A stretch of DNA of 64,000 bases from Styela clava. Its lineage: Eukaryota > Chordata > Ascidiacea > Stolidobranchia > Styelidae. The notes under the pieces were generated by a model that had not been told where the DNA came from, did no database searches, and worked only from the letters and a program-made list of their open reading frames with translations. The DNA lies in the NCBI RefSeq assembly GCF_964204865.1, contig NC_135262.1, positions 9,796,001 to 9,860,000 of the forward strand, read 5' to 3'. The position numbers and the translations under genes were made by a program. How positions within the stretch are numbered: position 1 is the first letter of the stretch; each line of letters opens with the position of its first letter. This document shows positions 12,413 to 23,683 of the stretch, in pieces.

Positions 12413-14318
12413 TGCTTTGCGTCGACGAAGAGTACTAATATTAATCGATGTAGACTGCTAAACGTATGTAAGGAAATTGATTAAAAAACGTCATCAAACA
12501 TGCATTGATTCATCAGTACTATTCAGTCATTGATCACGTGATCTGTCGCTTAGCTAGACTGATAATAAACTGAAAATGCCTTCGATATTTCTATATAAAA
12601 TTACCGTAATTTAGCCTGAGTTTGGTGGAGCTGCAAATGTTTGCCTATTCAATCTATAGATTATTCACTGGGAGTAGAAACATATACACAATTTTAGATA
12701 CAAACTATGCGATATTACGTCACTATTAAACAGAAAGTCTACGACGTATGGATCGCTTTCCTAAATTTTTGTTGTTGTCAAGGAAACAGCTTTTCTCCAC
12801 AACAAATAAAGCAATCGAATATTGTTTTTTTGGCGCGCCGGAAGTATTCGTACCAAGATGACGCACAACCTGAAGAACCTAACCTGGTACACATACTATG
12901 TTCAGGTTGTGCCTCATCTTGGTATGAATACTTCGGGAGCACCATTTGTAGTATATACTTAACATGGTTAAAGCGCTAAAAGGCTATTGTTTTTGACTTA
13001 AAATTCCCTATGAGCACCGCTACAAAATTCGTTGGAACGCTTTTATTCGGCGCTTTTATTTAAAATAACAATTTAGTAATTATTCAGTTAGGGTTCGAGT
13101 CCGGGGTTACGAATGGTTTGAAATTTGAATTTTCATCGCAATCCGCATTTCTAGCTCTCACCTAGCCAAACTGGATAAATACTATTTTCCTTTATTTTGA
13201 CCTTGGCCGGGGCTATGTACAAAAGATCCGAAACTAGTAATTTCCCGTTATTTCGATTTGAATATTTACTTATGTTCGAGTATGTTGCAACTTTCGAGTA
13301 CTAGTTAACAAGTTAGTGCTCATACTGGCACTAAATGCGGGCTTTCATCGCGCTAATCAGTCCAACTTGGAGGACTCCTAATTCCAGTTTTCATATTATA
13401 AATGTATAGCTCACTGCTATAAGTATGACCACTGGTCAGTGGTCATGTACAGTTACGTTCAATACTACGCCATATATCCTATTTTATTCCGTAGATGGAA
13501 CTTAATATAAACGCTTTCCTTTTCTAAATATTTCTGCGTCTGCCCATAAGGTCATTCCAATTTAAATCAAATCATAGTAGATAGAAATCGGTGTATTGCC
13601 AGAGGCGAACTTACTTCGCAAAGTTGCATTCCGCCTGGAGCGGGTAATGTCCACAAGCTTTGCAAAATCTTATTCGTCGCCGCATTCGTATATATAATTC
13701 CCCACTCTGTGTGAATTCATGCAACTAGCCGGCCTGATATTATTTGCTTATACTTCTATCTGTATCTAATCTGTGGTACATCTGTTTCCCTCGGCACAAT
13801 CAGAACTTTAATATCAAAGCTAGAAAGAAGATTGAAACGGAAATTATTTCAATGGCAAAACGCATGGAAGTATCATTTATGTCCGATTTCCTATATCATC
13901 CGCGGATTTGGCATCGAGAGAGTTTGAACTGACATACATTTATCCACAAAAGGCAAACTAGAGAAAAAGCCTTTCGAATGAAGCAACATCCTGCGGATCG
14001 CATAAAATTATGGGTATTTGAACGGGCTTTCAAAATACAAACAGAAAAGAAACACTGACCATTAACTAACTTTTTGATCTCCTACAAACAGCCAACAAAC
14101 AAGTGTATATGCATAGGTATGAAGAATTATAATATTTAACAAACCAAATATTAAAATGATTCAATAGGCAAATTAACAAAAAACATCAGATAAAATAACG
14201 AAAACGTACTACTTAATTCACCAAACAATGATAGATAATTTGGACTCATTGACGATCTTGACTATAACATAATTAATCTATGAAGTTGTACATGAAAAAT
14301 ATATGTTACTCATGGGCA
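12413..14318. other. Spacer between the tandem SERHL-like genes
   Basis: This is the promoter side of copy A and the 3' side of copy B. Apart from the 106-bp hairpin repeat and a short perfect palindrome (arms 13425-13434 and 13437-13446, ATGACCACTG with a 2-bp centre) I see no gene. Short frames at 12707-12979 and 13744-13932 have no recognisable features. Confidence 0.5.
12835..12940. repeat. 106-bp near-perfect palindrome (hairpin repeat)
   Basis: Arms at 12841-12874 and 12901-12934 are inverted copies of each other (34 bp, two mismatches: tattcG/Ataccaagatga C/G gcacaacctgaa), extended outward by partly matching gcgccg/gggagc. The loop is 26 bp. It lies between the two SERHL-like genes. 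It could be a small fold-back element or a transcribed hairpin; no flanking duplication is evident. Confidence 0.75.
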
Positions 14319-17300
14319 CTATAAATTAGAACCATTGCCATTCTCTCCTTCCTTTTGCACGGGATGGTTTCTTAAAAATTCTGTAATATGTTTGGCTGAT
14401 TCCTCTGGCGTACATAAATGCAAATGATGATTGCCAGCAATCTCAACATAGCTGAACTGAAAAAAGTGATATATTATTTAAGCAAAACGGAAGGCTACAG
14501 AACATGTTAATTGCGGGATTTACATGCTACACAAATAAAGATATACCCCAGTGGGAAGGAATAAGCATTAAAGCATTGGAATACTAGACAGAAATTCTTA
14601 AGTCATCATTAGTTGAAAGTCAAAATGAAATGTAAAACCCACAGCATCTAAAACTACCTAGTGGTTCACCATAGGATTGAGTCGTCTTATATAATAAACA
14701 TGAAAGTTAGTAGATTTATGTTTTTCGAAAAATATCCTTTTTGAGAATTTGATTGGAAAATAAATATATTCAAACTTACAGATTTAGTATTCTTTTGGAA
14801 AGCTTTATGTACTTCAGCTATATCTGGGTACCTTTCTTTGATTATCTTGTATAAACCTTTCTTTGCCCTGAGTTAGTACAAAAATAAAGTTGGCTTACAC
14901 ACACTTCAAAATAAAAAACTCAATCCCAAACCATAGAGGTACATTGCATAATATCCAAGCAACTGAAATAAGTTATAACATTCAACAACATGGACTATTC
15001 TTAGAGAAATCAACAATGTTGCACAGAGACGTCAAAATTTTGCAATATTGCTTAAAACTTGACCTAGAAAATAAACAACAAATATATATCTATAAAGACA
15101 AACAGAACTGGTGTGATCAGTTTTTCAACATAACCACCATATTCCTTGTTCTCTATATCAAAAGGCTTAATTTTTGCCCAACCATTCGTATGAATTGTTA
15201 AAACAGGAAATGGAAATTTTAAAATAAATTTACTTTCCATAATCATATCTCTCTAGCAATTTTTTTATGATATGACCATTCATTTTCAACACCAAATCTA
15301 AAAATCATCAACTTCAATTATCAATTACACATAGATATCTCACCATACAAAAAAGATATCAGCTTTTAAACCTTCTGCAATAGTTAATGAAGTTTCAAAA
15401 CCCCGCTCCAACGGATCCTTGAACAAATGTCTGATATCTCGCCGAAAAATGAAGTTTCCTTATAAAGCAATCATACACGGAGTTGAAAGATTTATATAAA
15501 TTGGATTTACAATGACATCACTGGAAAATGATATAAGAGGAGCATGTTATTGCTCTTTAAAAAAATGAAACATTCCTGATATAAATAACCTGCGAAGAAC
15601 CAAAAAAATTTCGTGTGACCTGAACATTTGTGAAAATTTTGCAGCTTAAGCAATACTTGAATAAAATGAGTGTTAATGATGAATAAGTGGAATAAATTTA
15701 CATAAATTTAATGTTTTCAGACATATAACACTTTTAGAATGATGTTTAAATCACATTGAAGCACTTCTTGAATAAATTATTGATTGCAAAAAATATATTT
15801 GGTTCAAAGTGTAATCTGCAAGATTTATGGAATTACCATTATCAAGCTCTCTCATCCCACGTTCAAGTAAAATTTCGACAGATTCATCATTTAAATTTTT
15901 GTTAGCTGCTCGGAGTCTGTACAGATAAAATTTGAAGAATTTTAACATAACAAAACGAGAATATTCGATCGAAAGTTAGGGGATCCCCCAAAACAGCGCT
16001 CTTACTCCATAGTGACAAATTGTGCCCCATCACTAATTAATTAAAAACTCGCTTGTTATGCAACATAATTCGTCCAAAATCAATAGGCTTCTGGTCCGAG
16101 ATGAGATTAATGCACATGCGAAATCTGGAGCAGATTCAATCTCGCTTTCGTGAGATATCGCGTGCGTCTAACAGACATACAGACAGACAAATACCTATCA
16201 ACATACTTACCGATTAAAATCTATAAGTAATAAGAAAATCAATTTTGATGACAAAAACTTCTGTGTATGCAAGCCTTCTTTCATAGACTGTTGAGAACAC
16301 TTGGTAAACTTTGCTTTTCGAATTCGGTTGTAAAATTCTGACTTCGTTACACAGTCATCTGATATCACGACTCGACAGAAATTGAAATTTTGACTCCAAC
16401 TCTGGAGGGTGACCCCGGTGGAAACATGACAAAGTTTGACGTCACAGCCCTGTCTACTACGAACCCCCAACCCAACCCCCTCGCGTTTTTCTCAACATAA
16501 AATTAAACACGAATCGCGCAATTGAAACTGAGTTGATACCTTCCTTTTGCTTGTTCGTAAGTATATTCCTTTTCAGGTCTAGGTTCCGCCGTTTCAAAAG
16601 CTAGATGTGTATCAATGCATGATCGTAACCCAGTAATCAGATCCTCCTTAATGTAATTATAAGAGGTTTATGGATAATTCAGAAGCTTCAATTAACACTA
16701 TACTAAACTAACCGCTGAATAAGAAATAATGATATTCAAATTATGTAGATTCTAATTCCGCATGCTAAGCCTTGTACTCATTTCAAAGAATTAACATAAT
16801 TTATATTGTGAAAAGACAATTACCATATATAATTTCTCATCTTTGTTCTTTCTTTTGTTATTAGAGCATTATTTTGGTTGTCAAATGTATGTGAAGATTG
16901 TTATCGTGTGGGACTTTATAGGCTTATTTTGATAACAGGGTGGCTAGTGATTACACTCTTCAATCAATTAAATTCAATACTCGATCTAGACTGGTAATAA
17001 TATGATCAGCAATCTCGTACATACCATCCCACCCAATATATACTGTTCATTCAGAATATCTCAAATAAGATTGTAAAAGATTTTAGTAAGTTGAACCATT
17101 GTGGATCAAAAATGCAAAATTTACCTTCTGTCGAAACCATATGCCGGCTGTATCAATAGCTATGATTCGACTAACTATTTCAGGATAGATTGCCCCAAAC
17201 TGCAAAAGTTAATATAAGCTTAAGAAAATATCGAAGAAGGGATTTAACAAAAGCAGTACTGAGCGGTCAAAATCAGAATTAGCTAGCTGACTTAATTTAA

Positions 17301-19597
17301 GCCATTGGGTTCCACAAGTTATAATGATTTTACTGGTGATTTTCCATAATATATGTATCAACTTTTCATAGAGTATTTCCACATACCAATTATAATGAAT
17401 GGGTGAAATATTCATTTTGCTGCAATAAATCTAGGTAAAGTTGGAGCATTTTAGTTACAAAAACAAGACCAAAGAGCAATAATTTGTGATTTTGTTAGGC
17501 TTTCCAATGGATCAGTATATGAACATGATACAGAAAAAAGTTCTGTAGAATTGATCTCCAATTAAAGTCAAATCAACCATCCTTACCAGCTACAAGTTGA
17601 AATAATTTTACTAGAATTGTAGTCACATGGGGGAGTTTTTAAATGCCTTATTCACAGGGGAATAGTGTTAATCAGGATTAATGTTGTATGGCAATTATGC
17701 AGAAAATAAGCCTTTGACATAAGCCGCATTATAATAAAGGATTAAATTCCAGAATTTGGGTAATAGAAATAAGATACTCTTTTTTTTTTTATTCCCGTAT
17801 GTATTTTAATATTCAATTTTATGCATTTTTTCAAATACTCACATATGTTGCAATATTGGCCCCTGAAAGTAGATAACAGCCATAAACACCGAAGCAAATT
17901 CTTAATTTACTAGTTTGGGTTAAAACATGAGGTTTGCATCTCATGTGAGAAAATTATATGTGAGAAGATTGCCCAACTCATCATCGCTGTAAGGTGGTTC
18001 ATGAAACCACTTGTCAGTTACAGCTTCCTCCACCATCAAGTGCATCTGAAAGGAATAACTGGGTAACTATTCCTTCATCCCATGTGGTTAATATAAATAT
18101 TTACCCAGCAATTCGAAAGCATAAACTATGAACTCTGTATTGCAAAAATGAGCATTTTTGTTCGCTTTTTAAACATGATGCCATTTACATTCAAAATATT
18201 GCTAAGAGAAGAAATGAATAACAAATCTTACCCATGCTATGACCCATTAGCGACACATTGTCATATTTGAAATCTGCAAAAAATGCGATAATATATTTCA
18301 AAAATCTGTACTGAACATACAAACAGCTGGATTGGTGCTATATGCTAATCGTTGGTAACAAATTTGAAATCACATTGTGTGCAGAGAAGTATGTGTAACT
18401 CCAGGTTTGTCATGGTTTCTTGCACCATATTTAATTATACAAATCATAAAAGATGTTTAATTTTACTTACGATCAATTACTCTTTTTAAAACAGAACTGT
18501 ATGCAGCAGTGAAATAGAAAGATCCTTTAGGAAAATGAGATGAGAGTCCATGACCAGGCACATCAAATGTGACGTAATAGAAATCTATTGGAAATTGATT
18601 GAATAATTTACGTTTATTGGCATAGCACAAATACACATAAGATTTGGATTTGACAGCGATCAATAATAATATTATGAATACTCAGTAGCCTACCAATAAG
18701 CATGACAAGAATTAAAGCTTTAGCACAATGCTCATAGGTCAAAGTTTCGAATACAAGATATAAAAATAAATTGTTTGCAAGAATATTTTCGGAATCTTCA
18801 TCAAAAATAGTTCATTTAACCGCTAAAGGATACAACGTTCTCCCAATTAAATCCTGGGTATCAGAAACTTTAGCCTAGCGATTAATGCATCAGATGTATC
18901 TATGATGGCGTCGTAGCTTAATTAGGATGGGGTGAATTGGACAGGCATAAAGATTCTGGTCATTCTTTTAAAATTAAATAGTTCCTTACATATCAGTGAC
19001 TGCCTGTGCAGAGCCTTGTTCTAAGCAAAAGACTATGAATGCATTGTATAAAAACGCTGTTGACTATGACCATACCTAACTAGGAATTGTATTCATAAAG
19101 ATACTATAGACAGATAGGCCTAATTCTGTGATTCTTGTGAGTGGATCAAAATCAGAGAGGTAGAGATTAACAAGATATTGCAGAAAAATGATGAAACACA
19201 TTTAATCAACTTATAACCTGAACAATGAAAATTTATTGTATATCCCATTTTTTCCTATAGATGTATTACCTTGAGGTAAAAGTGGAATAAGTTTATCAAA
19301 AGTATTGCAATTATCCAACCATCCGTGTAAACAAATAATTGGTGGATTTTTCTCATCTCCCCAGGTTTTTCCAGCAATTTCCCCCCATGGTACAGGGACA
19401 GAAAACTCCTTGGTCAGACCTAGAATAAAAGAGATTTTCATCAATAATTTTGTATTGAAATTTTTAGAGTGGGATCTGTTTTTTTGTGAATTCCAAATTC
19501 TGGGCTATTTCAAAAATATTAGCCAAAATGAGTAGACCTACCACAACTACCACTTACCTCGTTTGGTTGTCCCAACATATTTTCCAACAGAAGCCAT
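14319..19597 (-). CDS. SERHL: Serine hydrolase-like protein (SERHL/SERHL2 family), copy B, 11 exons
   Basis: Model: complement(join(14319..14456, 14780..14867, 15344..15458, 15837..15916, 16540..16646, 17125..17199, 17843..17862, 18232..18273, 18471..18584, 19270..19419, 19558..19597)), 322 residues. The fold landmarks match copy A: PPIICLHGWLDN, DVPGHGLSSH, nucleophile elbow GHSMGAN (split, with the same 20-nt micro-exon at 17843-17862), and GNHHLHL for the catalytic histidine. All junction phases agree with copy A. The ATG at 19597 sits in GAACAATGG, with a splice-acceptor-like ttgattttag ending 7 nt upstream. The segment after strand 7 is FVWAKKG, without the acidic residues seen in copy A (FIEADNG), so the acid of the triad may differ or be lost. 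Intron 7 contains a dispersed repeat also found near 33.2 kb. Confidence 0.88.
15965..16235 (+). repeat. Dispersed repeat R1, copy 1
   Basis: About 270 bp starting tcgatcgaaagttagggg and ending in acagacagacaaatacct...gattaaaat.ataagtaataa. A second copy in the same orientation lies at 33169-33408, with high similarity over the whole length and small indels. This copy lies inside intron 7 of SERHL-like copy B. The class is not clear; the end shape resembles a truncated retroelement 3' tail but no reverse transcriptase is visible. Confidence 0.75.
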
Positions 19598-21790
19598 TGT
19601 TCGTCTAAAATCAACAAACACTCTACTGCATATAACACGAAGCATAGACCTTGGCAATCATTCGAATCGATTGATACAATCAAAAATTTAAAAGGTGATG
19701 AGTAACCATTACTCAGCAAATTTGTTGCAACGCCCATGTACCGCCCATAAATTGCCAGAACGTAAGCAATGTTTAGTTTTTGAAACTAGTGGTGCTGCCA
19801 CTGAACTGGAAATCTATATCTCTGTGGGTGCTGCGGAGTCGCAGTTTGGCATGTTTTGGTGACGATGAGAAAAAGTGGGAGTCTTTTTATCATAATGATG
19901 AAAAAAATTGCGTACAGAAATTAAAAGAAAATTAAGTTCACTATTCGTTCATAACAGTTTATTAAAAAAGGTTTGAATACGCCAGCGTTTTCATCATATA
20001 TCAAATTTAGTTTCCCGGTGAGTTTAGATATGTAGTCGGAGTCGAATTTCCGTCAACCTGAAAAAGGGAGCCAGAGTCGAAGTCATATATTTTTTAACAA
20101 GCAGTCGGCTTAAAAAAAAATTTCCACACCCGTGAAGACTAGTGTAAATCACCATCAGGTTTTATTGTAGAACACACGACTTATGTTTATGTTTTATTTT
20201 ATTCTTATTTATTTTAAAAAGAACGTGCTTTGGACATATCTCCAATTTGAATCTAGTTACATGGGTAGGCTAGTGTCAGTATAATAATATAATATCTGGT
20301 CACAGGTAATTCTAAAACTAGTTTCAGACACGGAAAGGTGAATGCAACTTCTTTTTGTACAAACAAACTCTATATGGCGCTATTAATGATGTATAGATAT
20401 GATATTTTGATGAAATCATTCCATCTCCGCGTCAATACTGTAAATATAACTTTCAATTTTGTTATCGATGGATGAAAGTTTTCCGGTCAGCCTGCGACTA
20501 ATTGCTGTACTCATCCGCATACTGTAGACGCCAACGCTCGTCAACGAAAATGGCAAATCCCTATATAGCCGCTCTAGGGCATCAATCAATGAATTGTCCA
20601 CGGCCTTGCACTCAACAGAAACAAAGTCTGTTATCTTTAATGATATCAAATGCTTCAGATAGCTGTTTATTTTAAGACAGCATCGTTAAATATAATAAAT
20701 ACGCAACAACAAGGAAATAAAACGTGCATTTTGGAGTGCTGTACAGAAACGTGAGTGAAAAACATCTGCATTTAAATTTTAATGAATGTAAACAACATGT
20801 AAGTGCTGATAATAAACTCAACACAATTTGTGAATAGACATGATGTACCAGAGGTATCTGGGCAAAGTAAAATGTGGATTGTAAAAATACAATGCGCCGT
20901 TTTCAAAGCACACTAAGAAAAAATTATGCTGGTTCGTCAAAATATTCATTTTTGAGTGAAAAGAGAAAGGAATGTATTTTGTCAATGGTAATTTAAAATC
21001 AGTGAATATAACAAGTGCATTTGAAAATAAACACCTGGTTGCAAATATAAAAATACTGTATTTAGATACAAATATGCTATCTCAACGATTCTAAGTAGGG
21101 TTAAAAACTGAATTCTACGAGAATGCCTTTATGAGGTTAAATGCATACAAAAGTAACAGCCAGAAATGTTTGCTATATAACCTAAATTCGGATAGATAAT
21201 AATTCATTAACCATTCGTTTAGTTGTTGTTTAAAAATATATGAAATCTAGTATATTATACAATATGAATAATAATAACAATATAAAACATTATAACAGTT
21301 TTTCGAAACTTCATTACAATATAGTAGCAAATTAGATGATAAAGTTGATCCAAAAATGAATGAGAGTTAGGCTAAAACATCTGCTGCAAAACTCAATTCT
21401 AAAACAAAAGATGAAAATGCTGTCGTTTCCAAACTATCAAGATATGGACGGTGTGAAGAATTATGAAGTGAGTGACAAATCAAATAGCCTACGTGTTGCA
21501 CTAGGGCCATGTATGCACAAGCGGAGGAATGAGACGGTCCGAAACAATTTCATAGAATGAATCAATTCATTGCGAATCAACAGGAACAAATATTGCAAAC
21601 ATTTTCGTGAAAAAGGGAAATACAAAGTACATTTGAACAAAATATGCCAGTGACTTTTAGTCCTTTTAAACTGCAATCTACCTCAACTAAACAAATGCAT
21701 AGAAAAGTGAGCAAATTTCACGCCAGGACTCCGTCAACAGTATTCAAATGAATAATCAAGTAGTGGAAAGTCAAAGGCTGCAAAAGCTCA
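19598..21790. other. Intergenic stretch between SERHL-like copy B and the PA-domain gene
   Basis: No complete gene is recognised. It contains one reading frame that looks slightly more protein-like than the rest (20416-20649, listed separately). A gagtcgaa/gtcggagtcg-rich patch near 20030-20080 resembles subterminal sequence of hAT elements but has no paired end. Confidence 0.4.
20416..20649 (-). CDS. Unassigned short reading frame, possible terminal exon
   Basis: A 77-codon frame rich in charged and hydrophobic residues in a balanced pattern (for example SLIDALERLYRDLPF, RRLTGKLSSIDNKIES) with a splice-acceptor-like ataacag just inside its 5' end. I do not recognise a family, and no matching upstream exon was found before SERHL-like copy B. 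It may be a chance frame or a decayed exon. Confidence 0.2.
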   Translation of the reverse strand: MISLKITDFVSVECKAVDNSLIDALERLYRDLPFSLTSVGVYSMRMSTAISRRLTGKLSSIDNKIESYIYSIDAEME

Positions 21791-23683
21791 TCAGTGCGAA
21801 TGAAAATGTGTTACACAGCAAATCAAAAGAGAAAAAATATATACAAATGAGTTATAAATAGTACAATTGAGAGAATAGCCTTTCGAAGATACTCCTGATA
21901 TGGTTGCTCCAATGGTCACGTTCAAATGTGAGATTTGACCATTGCGTAATAGTTGTGCCGCCATTTTCCCATCTTGACGTGTTATAGTCAGAGCTGAAAT
22001 TTTTGTGCCTGTAAAATTGTAAACAAAAACATAAGCAACTGAAAGCATGTTGCACATCCTGCTATTTCACAGTGACATTAATTATTATCATCGCTGCTAT
22101 GATTTTAGAAGTAGCAATTGAGGTGACGATTTATATGACTTTTTGGCGTGATTAAAATCATTTATGTGAATATTTTTCAAAAATAATATAACTTAAAAAT
22201 AATCCTACCTATAGTGTTCATCACGGTTGGCTCGTCTTTGAAATCTTCATCATAAATAATAACGGCTTTAGCCGAATACTTTTCGGCAAGTTTTATTTTT
22301 ACAACATTGTTGCACTTTCCAGCTTCAATCAATGCGATCCATTCACCCTTCGTCGATTTGATTTCTTCCTCATTCGAAAATGCTCCCGTGCATCCGAAAT
22401 GAGAGTTTTCAGTTCCCACGTCTATGACATGGACCAGACGCCCAGAAAAAGCAATACGTGGTGAATACCGACCATATCTAGCAGTCGTTCTTTGAAATGG
22501 AATTTTACCAACTTCGACAGGATTACTTGAATCGAGACGAAAATCGACAATAGCCTCTGTGTAGCTGTATTCTGCAACCTTCGGTATCAAGTCCGATGCT
22601 TCGATGTTTATTGCGCCGACACTTATGTTGATATATATTTTGTTACCTTGTTCAATTTTCCGTACCAGTGCTCCGCCGTCAGCGGCGTTCACCATCAGAG
22701 ACATGATTTTTGTACCTACAAGTAGAAAAGTATGGCTCAATTATTTACGATTTATTTATTGTGACACACACAACACAACAACTCTTTGCAGTCAGACTAT
22801 TTGAATTAAAAATTACACAGATGTTTTCAATATTTTTGCCAATGCGCAAAAGGCTAGTTAAGGATATAATATGTGGGTCGGTTTTATGTATTTGTATATC
22901 GGAAAAGACTTATGTGTTTAGTACGTGTATTTATTTTTGCTTTTAAATAATGCACTTACCGATAGTACGCATTACTTCCACAATTCTCCGAGGTACCGTG
23001 TCGTAAACAATAACAGCTCTTGCGCCATATTTTTCCGCCAACTTGATCTTGAAGAAAAACTTGCATTTCCCTCGAGCAATTAGGGCAATCCACGGACCTC
23101 CGACGTTTGCAACTTCTTCCTCGTTAGCAATTTTGCCACTGCATCCAACATGAGAATCATTGAAACCAGCATCAGATACATGAATTATTCGGCCAAATAC
23201 GTTACTGTGGGGAGAATGAAATCCAAATTTTCCTTTAAAATGCAGCTCGGAAGCGGTCGATACGCTAGACATGATCTCGGTTTTATTTTGCACGGGAATT
23301 GGAATAACAAACGCGCTCAACAAAGCCTCGGTATAATGATTTGTTGTGTTGCTATTTCTGAGACTTGGCAAGTTGTCAAAAAGACTTTGTCCGCCTAGCA
23401 ACGAAGTACGTCGGCCTAAAAATTCCTCAATATATTTGCTCTTTATGTTTTGTAAATCTTCAACAAGCAGAGCTGAATCGTCGGTAGTAGTTGCTAATGA
23501 CGAAGTTGTGACTTCATGTTCACGGTTGCGCTTCTTTCCCCTAAGTCGCCCTTGATTTCTCAACTTTCTCCTTTCGTTCTTTGACCTCGCACGTTCGGAG
23601 GATTTTCTATTCAATCGACACTCCGAGATCTCAAGCAAAGCGACTGCGAGCGTTAAAACCAACAGAAGATGAATCAACCTCAT
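21791..23683 (-). CDS. Secretory protein with two tandem PA domains (RNF13/goliath-type), no RING
   Basis: Model: complement(join(21791..22008, 22209..22715, 22960..23683)), 482 residues, both introns phase 1 with consensus borders. The first ATG of the frame (23683) gives a signal peptide (LIHLLLVLTLAVALL). A very basic stretch at residues 23-54 (ending GRLRGKKRNR) could contain furin-type sites. Two protease-associated (PA) domains follow. In each, a GRLVHV/GRIIHV strand, a cysteine-containing VGCSG/FGCTG block, PWIALI/EWIALI, GKC, and KIKLAEKY.A+AVI.YD recur, and each continues after the intron with GTKI. This is the layout of the PA domain of GRAIL/goliath E3 ligases, but after the second copy the protein ends in a short hydrophobic tail (FVYIFSLLICCV) with no RING finger. 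The repeated intron position argues for internal duplication. A further 3' exon cannot be ruled out. Confidence 0.8.

Noticed and set aside
19305-19535. Plus-strand frame over SERHL-like copy B exon 2
   Set aside because: Antisense shadow of the conserved HGWLDN exon.
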